From Oscillospiraceae bacterium (GTDB lineage: Bacteria > Bacillota_A > Clostridia > Oscillospirales > WRJC01): DNA of 63,091 bases. Made by a program: the position numbers and the translations under genes. The stretch is taken from positions 1 through 63,091 of the forward strand of contig WRJC01000020.1 of assembly GCA_009782405.1 (NCBI GenBank). The letters run 5' to 3'. The notes under the pieces are model-generated. The model was not told the DNA's origin. It searched no databases and saw nothing but the letters and a program-made list of their open reading frames with translations. Below, in pieces: positions 42,805 through 52,102 of this stretch (position 1 is the stretch's first letter; each line of letters opens with the position of its first letter).

Positions 42805-44004
42805 TCAGCCTAAGGGATTTTCAAATTCGCCTATGACCTCGAATTCGCCGCCATTTTCCCTTGTCAGCGCGATGAACCGGGTGTACTCTTTCTCTGATTC
42901 ATATTGGTAAAAATGGACCAAAAACAAAACGGTCACATCTTTGCCCTTGCCCCCGGCGTAGCTTTCCGTTTGCTCTTTGTCGGTCAGCCGCTCGCAGTAA
43001 AAATGCCCGGTGTCATAGGAAAAACCTTGGGAGATATAATGCTGCTCTATTTTTAATGTGGCGTTGTATTCGTCTTTGTTGAAATCGGGCATTTCGTCCG
43101 TCGAATACTCGCCGAAAATTCCCACATATCCCGCGCTCGCTATCACGCTTTGCCCCTCTGCGGTCAAAAGCCAATTGGCGAGCGATTCGCCTTTTTTGTT
43201 GCTTTTTTCGTAATAGCTGTAGGTGTAGATCATCAGGGGGTAGCTGCCATCCGAAAGCGTTTTGTTGCTTGGCGCGACGCCCTCAACCGCGACTGTTTTT
43301 AGTCCCATGCTATCCAGATTCTGTCCCATCGACCAGCTGTATATGTTATACCCTATGCCTGGGCTGCCGACTATCTCGACTCTGGAAAGCATCAGAAACA
43401 TGGAAAACAATACATTGTCGTCTTCACCGACAATCGGCTCCCCTTCCATGAATTCCTCCATGGCCGTTTGGCTGCCGGAATCCCAGTTGCGGACAAAAGG
43501 CATGATTTCCTCGTCTTTTCCGCCCACTTCTTTCCAGTTTGTTATTTTCCCCGAATAGATGTCCTTCAGCTGCTGCTTGGTCAATTTGTCGATGGGGTTG
43601 TCCTTGTGTATGATGAAAACAAACCCTTCTTTCGCTATCGGGGCTATCACCAATTCCGCGCCCCTTTTTTTTGCGTCTTGCAAGGTCTCGTCGTGATACT
43701 TGACGGCGAGGATGATATCGGCGGGATCGTCGCTGCCCGGGATCAGCCGCTCAAGCGCGGCATAGGTCTGGCTGTGCGAGTCGACGAAATACGCGCCGGT
43801 CAAATATGCGCGGATTGCGGCGTGCATCGTGATCGTAGAGGTGCTTCCGTCGATTTCGGGGTATTTTGGAAGCTCCATGGGCGGGTGCATTTCGGGAACG
43901 TCGATTTTGTCGTATCGGGGAGTCGATTTTTCGCTTTCGCCGCCGCAGGCGGCAATAGATAAAACAAGCGATACGGCTGTCAGGCATAAAATAATCTTTT
44001 TCAT
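42805..44004 (-). CDS. PstS-like periplasmic-binding lipoprotein
   Basis: The 399-residue product starts with a lipoprotein signal (MKKIILCLTAVSLVLSIAAC). The PBP-like core contains GSTSTITMHAAIRAYL, KEGFVFIIHKDNPIDKLTKQ, LKDIYSGKITNWKEVGGKD and GSGSQTAMEEF-type elements (seen as WDSGSQTAMEEFM). This is the PstS pattern for phosphate-type anions, but the sequence near the ligand site is divergent, and no pstCAB genes are nearby. It follows the glycoside hydrolase gene by 4 bases. A role as a surface sensor is an alternative. Confidence 0.75.
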   Translation of the reverse strand: MKKIILCLTAVSLVLSIAACGGESEKSTPRYDKIDVPEMHPPMELPKYPEIDGSTSTITMHAAIRAYLTGAYFVDSHSQTYAALERLIPGSDDPADIILAVKYHDETLQDAKKRGAELVIAPIAKEGFVFIIHKDNPIDKLTKQQLKDIYSGKITNWKEVGGKDEEIMPFVRNWDSGSQTAMEEFMEGEPIVGEDDNVLFSMFLMLSRVEIVGSPGIGYNIYSWSMGQNLDSMGLKTVAVEGVAPSNKTLSDGSYPLMIYTYSYYEKSNKKGESLANWLLTAEGQSVIASAGYVGIFGEYSTDEMPDFNKDEYNATLKIEQHYISQGFSYDTGHFYCERLTDKEQTESYAGGKGKDVTVLFLVHFYQYESEKEYTRFIALTRENGGEFEVIGEFENPLG

Positions 44005-44008
44005 AAAA

Positions 44009-46483
44009 TCACCCGTTTTCCATCGTGTTCGTTTCCCACAATACAGGCGTGCCCATATACACGGGGCGTGTTTCCATTCCCCGGTTTTTTTCGGGGTCTA
44101 TTTTCACATCCATGCGAAGCACCCAGTGGTTTTCGAATTTGCCCGTATGCGGGGCGAAGATCGGGAAGCTCGTTTCAACCGTGCCGCCCGGCGCGATTTC
44201 GCGGCCTATGTCGGCCACGGGATACGAGGGAAGCTTGTTTTCATCGTCCTCGCCGAAATACCGAGTGGCGCAAAGCGCGATCGATTTCACCTCGCCGCCT
44301 ATCTTCCAGGTTTTTGTCCCGGTATTTTTGAATGTCACGCGCACCTCGCCCCTTTTTCCGGGAGGCAGATATGAAGGCGCGCAAAAATCTATTATTTCCG
44401 CATCGTAGAACCGGGGAGCCGCCCTCTTTTTCGCATTGTCCGAATTTGAAAAACCGCTCTTTTGCCCTCCGGCGTAAATCGCGCGCGCTTTGTAATAGTA
44501 TGCGGCGCCTTCCTTTATGTCGGTGTCGCGCCAGCATAATTTGTCAATTGCCAAAACCGGCGCATATTCCCCATCGTAGCCTTCGGCCCTGAATAACTCG
44601 TAATATTCGGGGGTGTTTTCGCCCGCGGGCGAAAACCACTGCACATAAATGCCGCTTATGCCGGAATGGGCGACCAATTTTTTGGGGCATAGCGTGTCTT
44701 CGACTTTGACATGCGCATACGCTTCCGGCCCGAACTCGCCGATCGTATCGGACATCCGGAGCCGCGCGCTTTGCATCCCGGGCAATGCATCGACAAAAAA
44801 AGCGATTTCAAATGCGTGCAGCCCGCCCGGCTCCACATCGCGGACAAGCGGCACGGCTTCGGCGTTCTCGACGTTCAGGCCGACTTTTCCCGCTTTCCAG
44901 GGGACCGCCCCTGTATTTCGCAGCGTCACGGCGCATTTGACCTCGGAGCACGCCTCGCATTTTTTCGGAGCGGCCACCGACACGAACTCCGCCTGCATAT
45001 CCGGCTTGGCGCGAACGAGCTTTGCGGTGACAAAACCGCCCGCCTCTCCGATATCCAATATGACCCGCCCGTTTTCCACTTTGGTCTCGATCGCCTTGTT
45101 TTCATGCCCGCTCCATTTGCCGCTTTCCATATCGAACCGCTTTGCCTCGACAGCGGCGGAGGCCAGCTCGCCGTCGCGCCAGCCGGCCAGACCTGCGCCT
45201 ATGATCAAGGGAGAAGGGGCGCCATCGGGAACATACGCGACCGCCGTGAACATATCGGCGGTTTTTTGCCATGAACACAGCTTCCAGATGTTTTTGTTGT
45301 CCCCGCAGGTGATTTCGGCGCGGGCGCTCTCATGCGAGTTGGGCGACGCCTGCTGCCAGAACTTGTGTATTTCCCAGGCGGGAAAGTACGGATTCTCGGG
45401 CTGGGGCCATTCGGGGCGCATATCATATTCTTTTTTGTCCGGCGCGTCAAAGCGGTAGACGATGCGCGTGCCTTCCATCTTTTTTTCGGCGGGCCATATG
45501 TTCCACCAGTCCTCGTAATTGCGCAGCCCCCAGCACCAAGGCCAGTGCCCGCCGCCGGGCGCGAACTGGGTGAACCACATGATGTTTTTGTTCATGCCTT
45601 CGGTGAACAGAGTGCCGTACATTTCGTTCAAGGTTTGGGTCTGCATATGCATGTTCAGGCCATCCGAAGCGGCCAGCTGCGTGGATTCGGCCCACTGCAC
45701 GCTTGTTTCGCCCATGCCGATCTCGATGCCGCCGAGTCCGAGCTTGTCCAGCATCGATTTTATCGAGCGGTAATAATTGACCCCGCCTTTGTACGGATCC
45801 GCCAAATGGGCGAAATAGTTCATCGGAATGTTGTCGTAATATCCGGCGCAGCTCTCCAAGTTGCCCCAATACCAAGCGTCCATCTGCTCGAGGGGGACTG
45901 ACGGGGAAGCGCCGCTGATTCCTATGCGCACTTTCGGGTCTATGCGCTTGAACACTTCGAAACCCTTGCGGTATATGTCGTGCACATGGCTCCATGGTTT
46001 GTTGTTCCAGTAATATTCGAGATTGTTGGCCTCGCCCTGCAAATCCCAGAGCGATATGCGCCCGCGGTAACGGCGGGCCATCAATTCGCAGAAATGCGCC
46101 CAGTCATCGGCATCCTGCGGACCTATTGGCATGTTCGAATATGTCTCCCAGTCCGCGTCAAGCGACCACCAGGTGTTCCATGCGGGATCTATCTTGACTT
46201 TTATGCCGCGCGAGAGGCACTCGTCCACGATTCCGTCCAATTCGCGCATTCCCAGCTCGTCGCCCTTGTACCGTTCGAGTATGTACCACCAGCGCCAAAA
46301 ATCCGCGTAACTGCTCGCGAGCAGATCGTCCTCCATATATTCCAGATAATCTTCGAAATACGGGTAGATGTTCACCGGGTAATCGGTCAGGTCGCGGACG
46401 CGGTCGCTGTTCGAGCGGTCGGCGTAGTGAAAACCGATCAATATGCTGTCCGGCCGCGACATCGGGGTAAAAGTGAAATCCAT
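44009..46483 (-). CDS. Clan-A-like glycoside hydrolase with fibronectin/Ig-type C-terminal domains
   Basis: The start is placed at ATG 46483, with GAGGA 9 bases upstream; a TTG two codons earlier is less likely. The 824-residue product has a TIM barrel (about 1-390). E151 in WDLQGEANN and E259 in IGMGETSVQ are candidate acid/base and nucleophile. Beta-sandwich modules follow: one resembling NEW3/CARDB (FKNTGTKTWKIGG appears later), a fibronectin type III-like stretch (YYELFRAEGYDGEYAPVL) and a second CARDB-like module. No signal peptide is seen. G+C looks higher than in the neighbours, hinting at transfer. The polysaccharide is unknown. Confidence 0.75.
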   Translation of the reverse strand: MDFTFTPMSRPDSILIGFHYADRSNSDRVRDLTDYPVNIYPYFEDYLEYMEDDLLASSYADFWRWWYILERYKGDELGMRELDGIVDECLSRGIKVKIDPAWNTWWSLDADWETYSNMPIGPQDADDWAHFCELMARRYRGRISLWDLQGEANNLEYYWNNKPWSHVHDIYRKGFEVFKRIDPKVRIGISGASPSVPLEQMDAWYWGNLESCAGYYDNIPMNYFAHLADPYKGGVNYYRSIKSMLDKLGLGGIEIGMGETSVQWAESTQLAASDGLNMHMQTQTLNEMYGTLFTEGMNKNIMWFTQFAPGGGHWPWCWGLRNYEDWWNIWPAEKKMEGTRIVYRFDAPDKKEYDMRPEWPQPENPYFPAWEIHKFWQQASPNSHESARAEITCGDNKNIWKLCSWQKTADMFTAVAYVPDGAPSPLIIGAGLAGWRDGELASAAVEAKRFDMESGKWSGHENKAIETKVENGRVILDIGEAGGFVTAKLVRAKPDMQAEFVSVAAPKKCEACSEVKCAVTLRNTGAVPWKAGKVGLNVENAEAVPLVRDVEPGGLHAFEIAFFVDALPGMQSARLRMSDTIGEFGPEAYAHVKVEDTLCPKKLVAHSGISGIYVQWFSPAGENTPEYYELFRAEGYDGEYAPVLAIDKLCWRDTDIKEGAAYYYKARAIYAGGQKSGFSNSDNAKKRAAPRFYDAEIIDFCAPSYLPPGKRGEVRVTFKNTGTKTWKIGGEVKSIALCATRYFGEDDENKLPSYPVADIGREIAPGGTVETSFPIFAPHTGKFENHWVLRMDVKIDPEKNRGMETRPVYMGTPVLWETNTMENG

Positions 46484-46573
46484 GATCAATAATCCTCAGC
46501 GATTTTATCGCATACCTTTTGCAAGCCCGTCATAAAAATTTTTTCATAACCATAAATTTTTCCTTCTTGTTAA

Positions 46574-46602
46574 AGTATATCAAATATATTTTTTATTGTC
46601 AA
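46574..46602 (-). promoter_or_regulatory. Promoter of the glycoside hydrolase, one arm of a shared inverted repeat
   Basis: On the minus strand TTGACA (46597-46602), a 17-base spacer and TATACT (46574-46579). The whole element is nearly identical to the divergent promoter at 46620-46648, spacer included (AAAAAATATAT and TGATATACTTT are the same in both). Confidence 0.75.
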
Positions 46603-46619
46603 TAGTTTTCAAAAACTTC

Positions 46620-46648
46620 TTGACAGCAAAAAATATATCTGATATACT
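46620..46648 (+). promoter_or_regulatory. Promoter of the secreted propeller-like protein, second arm of the inverted repeat
   Basis: TTGACA (46620-46625), 17-base spacer, TATACT (46643-46648). The palindrome TATATC-T-GATATA (46634-46646) overlaps the -10 and could be an operator. The arm matches the opposite-strand promoter at 28 of 31 positions by eye. Confidence 0.78.
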
Positions 46649-46688
46649 TTGAATAAAAATAACAATCATACTAAAAAAGGATAATTCT

Positions 46689-48458
46689 ATGAGAAACAAC
46701 AAACTCGCAAAAAAACTTTTCGGCCTTGCGCTTGCGCTCATTTGTGTTTTCGCGAATTTTGCGGCAGTGGGCGCCTCGGCCGCGCCGAATTATTTCGTGC
46801 CCAACAATCCGGATTTCACATCCGTACAATCCGGAATTCCATCCAAAAGCGCACAAAACTATTATCTTTCAAATTGGAACGATGTGCCAAATTTGCAAAC
46901 TATCGTAAACGCGGATGGAACCATCAGCGTTTTGGATGCGGAAAACGCGACAATATACGAATATTCCGCGAATGCGGAATTTATCAGGACGCAAGCTTTC
47001 AAAAAAGAATTGGCAAAAGTCGGCGCTTTTGCGAAGGACAAAAACGGCAATTACTATATTTTTTACGCAAAAGATGTCGCGGAGGGCGCATTCGGCGAAA
47101 AAAACATGGTTTTGGTTAAATATTCCCCGTCGGGAAGCAAATCAAGGGAGTTTTGGCTGGAAGCGCAAGGCGCCGACGGATATTTTTCAGGAGTGAAAGT
47201 TCCGTTCAGTTTTGGATCGTGCAAAATGGAGATATCGGGGGAAATGATCGCGGTATATTTCGGCAGGCAGATGTTTGTTTCAAACGACGGAAAAAACCAC
47301 CAGGCGTCATATGGCTTTGTATTGAATCTCGAAACTTTCGAGCATCTTACCACTGGGAACAAAAAAAGTATTCCGTATTCCAGCCATTCGTTCAATCAAT
47401 TCATTTTGCCCGTCGAAAACGGATTCGTGTTTGCCGACCACGGCGATGCTTATCCCCGCGCATTTGCTTTTGAGTTTGTAGATTTCAGCGGCGAACCCGA
47501 AAATTCTTGGAAGCAAAATAATAACAAACAGATAGAATCATTCAAATTTGCCGGGGAAAGCGGAGATAACTACACAGGGGCCGAAATGGGCGGATTGGCG
47601 AAAACGCCGGGGGGATATATGTTCGCCGGCACATACGACAAAAAAAACCCCGCGGCGGCGGGTTCGCGCAATTTGTTTTTGCTCGTCATGGACGAAAACC
47701 TGACGGAAATCAGCGACCCCATCTGGATAACGAATTACGCGGACAAAAATACGGAGCACGCCGTTGCGCCGAAAATAGTCAAAATAGATGCGGCAAAATA
47801 TCTGTTGCTTTGGGCAATGCATGACCCGGGCGCGCGGAACGCCGGAAAAACATATATGGCGCTCGTGAACGAAAAAGGCGAATTGACAGCCCCCGTGAGG
47901 GAAATACCGGGCGTTTCGCTCAATAGAAGCGATGTTTTGCGTTGCAGTCCGAAAACAAGGCTCGTACACTGGGCCGCAATCGACCCGGAAGGCAAAATCG
48001 TTTTGTATTCGCTCGACCCGCTCGCAGAGCCCAACTACGCCCCGCCGCTTCCGATAGGGGCCAAAATCGGCGACGTGGTGCATTCCGACATAACGGCGTA
48101 CATAAACGGGCACGAGATCCCCACGCGGGCGGCGAACGGGAAAACGCTGGTGGCAGTCGACGATTTGGCGAGGTATGGATTTGACGTGGTTTGGGACGGC
48201 ATCGCAAAAACATTAAAAGTGGAACTTGGCAACGGCAAAGCTTTCAACGCCATAACGGTGGAAAAAAACGCTGACAAACCCGGCGCATTCAGGGGAACCT
48301 ATGTATACACCGGCATCAAAACATATCTTTCGGGCAAAATAGTCGGGTGCGTTTCGATAGAGGGGCAAATCTACATAGATTTCGAGTCGCTGAAAAAGTA
48401 CGGTGCGCTCTCATGGAACGGTTTGAATAGGGAATTGCGCCTTGCGATCGGAACTTAA
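46689..48458 (+). CDS. Secreted propeller-like protein with copper-amine-oxidase-N-type stalk domain
   Basis: The 589-residue protein has a signal peptide ending near AVGASAAP (residue ~32), then repeated beta-blades (LSNWNDVPNLQTIVNADGTI, VKYSPSGSK, GGYMFAGTYDKKNP, LLLWAMHDPG) suggesting a beta-propeller. The C-terminal region (from about 460) is a copper amine oxidase N-terminal-like 'stalk' domain (DITAYINGHEIPTR, LVAVDDLARYGFDVVWDG, IDFESLKKYGALSWN). Such domains sit on the cell wall of Firmicutes. Binding of a polymer is possible; no enzyme motif is seen. It is expressed from a promoter that mirrors the glycoside hydrolase promoter, and is followed by an oxidoreductase gene 35 bases later. 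Confidence 0.78.
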   Translation: MRNNKLAKKLFGLALALICVFANFAAVGASAAPNYFVPNNPDFTSVQSGIPSKSAQNYYLSNWNDVPNLQTIVNADGTISVLDAENATIYEYSANAEFIRTQAFKKELAKVGAFAKDKNGNYYIFYAKDVAEGAFGEKNMVLVKYSPSGSKSREFWLEAQGADGYFSGVKVPFSFGSCKMEISGEMIAVYFGRQMFVSNDGKNHQASYGFVLNLETFEHLTTGNKKSIPYSSHSFNQFILPVENGFVFADHGDAYPRAFAFEFVDFSGEPENSWKQNNNKQIESFKFAGESGDNYTGAEMGGLAKTPGGYMFAGTYDKKNPAAAGSRNLFLLVMDENLTEISDPIWITNYADKNTEHAVAPKIVKIDAAKYLLLWAMHDPGARNAGKTYMALVNEKGELTAPVREIPGVSLNRSDVLRCSPKTRLVHWAAIDPEGKIVLYSLDPLAEPNYAPPLPIGAKIGDVVHSDITAYINGHEIPTRAANGKTLVAVDDLARYGFDVVWDGIAKTLKVELGNGKAFNAITVEKNADKPGAFRGTYVYTGIKTYLSGKIVGCVSIEGQIYIDFESLKKYGALSWNGLNRELRLAIGT

Positions 48459-48493
48459 AAATTAAAAAATTTATTAAAAGAGGTGATTTTTTC

Positions 48494-49537
48494 ATGAAAA
48501 AATTAAAAGTGGGGGTTATAGGCTTAGGCTGCATAAGCTATGCGCACATACCTGCATATCAAAACAATCCCGATGCCGAATTGCACGCGATATGCGACAA
48601 AAGCGAAAATTGGCTTGATTACAGGGCGAAACAATTAAAAATATCCCATGCTTACACGAATTACAAAGACCTTTTAAAAAATCCCGAAATCGAAGCGGTG
48701 AGCGTCTGTTTGCCTACGAAATTTCACGCGCAGGCGGCTATTGACGCATTGAATGCAGGAAAACACGTCCTTTGCGAAAAACCTATGGCCATCAATGCAA
48801 AAGAAGCGTCGGCTATGTGCGAAGCTGCCCAAAAAAACGGAAAAAAACTGATGATAAGCCATAACCAAAGATTCGACCCCGACGTGCAGTTGATGCAAAA
48901 GAAAATGAAAGAAGGATTTTTCGGCGAAATATATTTTGCGCGGATAGGCTGGCGGCGCCCGCTCGGAATTTTGCCCGAACAGGATTTGGTCAGGGAAAAC
49001 GGGGAACATTACAGCCGCAACTGGTTCAATGAAAAAGACAACGGAGGTGGAGTTTTACGGGATTTGGGTTCGCACCTGCTCGATTTGACGATGTATATAA
49101 CGGATTTCCCGAAATTGGCATCCGCCGATGCAAGCTGCTACCGGAAATTTTACGTTCCGGGCTATGACGGCTCATATGCATGCGACAGCGAAGACCTCGC
49201 CACGGCTCACTTGAAATTCGAAACGGGGCTTGCGATTCAAATGGAAGTGAGTTTCGGTTCTTTGATAGAGCGCGAAACGCTTTTTACGGAAATATACGGG
49301 ACTAAAGGCGGTGCTTCGAGAAGAGATGGAAAATTGAAACTCATAAGAGACAAAAGCGGATTATGCGAAGTTACGGAAGTGGAAAAATATGATTTGGAAT
49401 CAAAAGGCCCGCAGGCGAGGTTCGTGGATGCTATATTGAACGATACCGAAGTTCCCGTGACTCCCGAACAGGGTCTAAACGTAATTTCGATATTGGATGA
49501 GATATATAAATCTGCGGGTGAAATAAAGAACAATTAA
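48494..49537 (+). CDS. Gfo/Idh/MocA-family oxidoreductase
   Basis: A 347-residue NAD(P)-dependent oxidoreductase with Rossmann start KVGVIGLGCISYAHIPAYQN, the E-K-P motif (LCEKPMAIN) and the C-terminal domain motif GGGVLRDLGSHLLDL. It probably oxidises a sugar or sugar acid hydroxyl. The gene follows the secreted propeller-like gene and precedes a glucuronate-isomerase-like amidohydrolase by 21 bases, which suggests a uronate or related sugar as substrate. Confidence 0.9.
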   Translation: MKKLKVGVIGLGCISYAHIPAYQNNPDAELHAICDKSENWLDYRAKQLKISHAYTNYKDLLKNPEIEAVSVCLPTKFHAQAAIDALNAGKHVLCEKPMAINAKEASAMCEAAQKNGKKLMISHNQRFDPDVQLMQKKMKEGFFGEIYFARIGWRRPLGILPEQDLVRENGEHYSRNWFNEKDNGGGVLRDLGSHLLDLTMYITDFPKLASADASCYRKFYVPGYDGSYACDSEDLATAHLKFETGLAIQMEVSFGSLIERETLFTEIYGTKGGASRRDGKLKLIRDKSGLCEVTEVEKYDLESKGPQARFVDAILNDTEVPVTPEQGLNVISILDEIYKSAGEIKNN

Positions 49538-49558
49538 AATGAAAGGGAAAAACCGAAA

Positions 49559-50881
49559 ATGAAAAACGAAATCTATAACGAATTATGCAAAATTCCCATG
49601 CTCGACGCGCACACCCATATCGACGCGAGCCATATGTGCGCGCGAGGGCTCCACGACATCCTGCTGTATCACATGGTGATATCCGATTTGTACAGCGCGG
49701 GCTGCCCCGAAGGCAGCCGGCTTTCGGAAGAACCCGGCGAAGCGGAAATAGAACAACGCATAAAAAGCGCTTTGCCGTATATAAAACACATTCAAAACAC
49801 AAGTTGTTTTTGGGGGATGAAAACAATACTTTGCGATCTGTATGATTGGGAAGAAGATATAACCGAGGAAAACTGGCGCAAAATCGACGCGGTTATCCGC
49901 GCAAAATCCGAACAGAAATGGGCGAAAGAAATATTGGGGAAAACCAACATTAAACGAGTTTCGACAGAACTTTGGCGCGGGCACGGCGGTTTGCATGACG
50001 AAGTATTCCAATACAGCTTGGAATGGGCGTTTTTCACAAGAAATCAATGGAACACATATGACACCGCTCTGCTGGAACTGGAACACGCTTGGAACCAAGA
50101 TATCCCCGGCGCCCCGCTCGGAGTGACTGCGGACAAAGAATCGTTGAATTTCAAAAAGAAAATAAAGGACATAGACGATGTAGCGGAAGCGGTCAGGCAT
50201 TATTGCGAAAAAATCCCGTACGAAAAAATCATAAGCACGGCTTCGCATCTGTCCACAGATATAACATATGCGCCGGTTACCCGCGAACAAATGGTCGAAG
50301 CGTTGAAAAACAGGGCTGGTGCGGGCGAAATTGAACGCGACATATACGCCAACTACATAAACGAATTGTATTACAAGGCATTGTCGGAAAAATCCGCGAA
50401 AATTGTCCTCAATTATTCGATAGGAGCGGAACCGCTGCCCTACGAAAGCGGAAGCAAATTGCGGACGGAAACGGTTTTCGAGCTTGCCGGATTGATCGAC
50501 AAGTACAAGAACTTGAATTTTTCGTTTTATCTTTCGAGCCAGCACCAAAACCAGGCGTTATGCACGCTTGCAAGGGAATTGCCCAACGTTTCGCTCACTG
50601 CGTATTGGTGGCACAATTTCTTCCCGTGGTCGATTCGCCAGCTCATCAGCCAAAGGCTTGATATGTTGCCCGCAAACAAACAAGTGGGGTTCTTTTCGGA
50701 TGCGTATTGCGTGGATTGGGTGTATGCGAAAGCGATGATCGTAAGGAAACAACTCGCGGAAGTGCTTGCCGAAAAAATAGCCCAGGGTCAATACAGTTTT
50801 GAAAGCGCGCTTGCGACGGCGAAACAGATCGTTTACGAAACGCCCCGGCAATTGTGCTATATGGAACCATCGGATTTTTGA
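49559..50881 (+). CDS. Uronate-isomerase-like amidohydrolase
   Basis: The 440-residue protein has the amidohydrolase metal motif LDAHTHID (H18, H20) near its start. The later segment VGFFSDAYCVDWVYAKAMIV followed by LAEVLAEKIAQGQYSFESAL fits the C-terminal part of UxaC glucuronate isomerases, where the 'TDSR..Y.RHEYF' region stands. YWWHNFFPWSIRQLI is another hallmark. The normal UxaC arginine-rich sequence is not conserved, so the substrate may be different. It is coupled to the oxidoreductase upstream. Confidence 0.72.
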   Translation: MKNEIYNELCKIPMLDAHTHIDASHMCARGLHDILLYHMVISDLYSAGCPEGSRLSEEPGEAEIEQRIKSALPYIKHIQNTSCFWGMKTILCDLYDWEEDITEENWRKIDAVIRAKSEQKWAKEILGKTNIKRVSTELWRGHGGLHDEVFQYSLEWAFFTRNQWNTYDTALLELEHAWNQDIPGAPLGVTADKESLNFKKKIKDIDDVAEAVRHYCEKIPYEKIISTASHLSTDITYAPVTREQMVEALKNRAGAGEIERDIYANYINELYYKALSEKSAKIVLNYSIGAEPLPYESGSKLRTETVFELAGLIDKYKNLNFSFYLSSQHQNQALCTLARELPNVSLTAYWWHNFFPWSIRQLISQRLDMLPANKQVGFFSDAYCVDWVYAKAMIVRKQLAEVLAEKIAQGQYSFESALATAKQIVYETPRQLCYMEPSDF

Positions 50882-50970
50882 TTGCTTTTTTCAAATTGCG
50901 CTCCGCAAACGAAAATATAAATCAAAAATAAAATTAACAAAATGTTCGTATTTTTTAACTTGATATATGG

Positions 50971-50999
50971 TTGACAAACAAAACGCAAAATTGTATAAT
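50971..50999 (+). promoter_or_regulatory. Promoter for the glycyl-radical-enzyme operon
   Basis: TTGACA (50971-50976) and TATAAT (50994-50999), both perfect hexamers, spaced by 17 bases and 36 bases before the first gene. GGAGG precedes that gene. Confidence 0.82.
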
Positions 51000-51034
51000 T
51001 TGGCTATATAATATTAATTTTCGGAGGTTTTGGC

Positions 51035-52102
51035 ATGGAAAAAATCAAAGTCGGGATAATAGGCACAGGAGGCATAAGCCACTTTCACATGGCGGGCTAC
51101 AAAAAGCTGAGCGAAAAAGTCGAAGTAGTCGCTCTCTGCGATATAAACGAAAAGCGGGTCAAAGATTATTCAAAGCAGTACAATATCCCAAACTATTATT
51201 TGGATTATGGCGAAATGTTCAAAAAAGAAAAATTGGATGCGGTAAGCGTATGCACTTGGAACAATGCGCACATGCCGGCCACAGTCGCCGCTTTGAATGC
51301 GGGAGCGGATGTGCTTTGCGAAAAACCAATGGCAATGAACGCCGCAGAAGCGGAAATGATGGAAAAAGCCGCCATAGACAACAAAAAAATGCTGATGATC
51401 GGTTTTGTCAGGAGGTACGGAAACGACACTGCCATCGTGAAGGATTTTATCGACAATGGTTTCATGGGCGAAATCTATTACGCAAAAGCCACATATCTTC
51501 GGCGAAACGGCTGCCCCGGCGGCTGGTTTGGCGACAAATCCTATTCGGGAGGCGGGCCTTTAATTGACCTCGGAGTCCACGTGATCGACCTCACCCGATA
51601 CCTCGCGGGTTGTCCCCTGCCCGTTTCGGCTTATGGAACCACGTTTTCCAATCTCGGCATGAATCGCGCAAGCGGCGGAAATGCGCAGTACGCCACAGAC
51701 ACGAGCGCGAAAGTGGAATTTAAATACGATGTGGAGGATTTTGCTTCGGCATTGGTCAGGTTCGACAATGGGTTTGTTTTGTCGGTGGAGGCTTCATTTA
51801 ACCTCAACAACAAAAACGACACCGGAACCGTAGAAATCTATGGAACAAAAGCGGGAATAAAAATAGATCCGGGCGTGGAATTTTACACGGATATGAACGG
51901 CCATTTCGTAAACCTGCAGCCAAGCGGAAATTCGTCGCTTTCGTTCGAAGGTTTGTTTGAAGGGGAAGTCGCCCATTTCGTCGATTGCGTGATAAACAAA
52001 AAGCCGCCCAAAAGCCCCGCTTGCGACGGGGTAGCGCTGATGAAGATAATCGACGCCATATACGAATCGGCTCTCACCGGCGCGGAAGCGAAAATAAAAT
52101 GA
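51035..52102 (+). CDS. Gfo/Idh/MocA-family oxidoreductase (operon with glycyl radical enzyme)
   Basis: The 355-residue protein has the nucleotide-binding start IKVGIIGTGGISHFHMAGYK, the E-K-P motif (LCEKPMAMN) and GGGPLIDLGVHVIDLTRYLAG in the substrate domain. It is first in an operon with a strong promoter and overlaps the next gene by 4 bases (ATGA), so it is made together with the glycyl radical enzyme. A dehydrogenase preparing or using the radical enzyme's substrate is the likely role, but the compound is unknown. Confidence 0.92.
   Translation: MEKIKVGIIGTGGISHFHMAGYKKLSEKVEVVALCDINEKRVKDYSKQYNIPNYYLDYGEMFKKEKLDAVSVCTWNNAHMPATVAALNAGADVLCEKPMAMNAAEAEMMEKAAIDNKKMLMIGFVRRYGNDTAIVKDFIDNGFMGEIYYAKATYLRRNGCPGGWFGDKSYSGGGPLIDLGVHVIDLTRYLAGCPLPVSAYGTTFSNLGMNRASGGNAQYATDTSAKVEFKYDVEDFASALVRFDNGFVLSVEASFNLNNKNDTGTVEIYGTKAGIKIDPGVEFYTDMNGHFVNLQPSGNSSLSFEGLFEGEVAHFVDCVINKKPPKSPACDGVALMKIIDAIYESALTGAEAKIK

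Noticed and set aside
49583..50548. Open frame of 321 codons antisense to the amidohydrolase gene
   Set aside because: Explained as a shadow; the sense strand carries HTH metal ligands and a uronate-isomerase-like end.
51985..52098. Upstream extension of the glycyl radical enzyme frame
   Set aside because: It overlaps the end of the dehydrogenase in another frame; the ATGATG at 52099 with stop overlap is the natural start.
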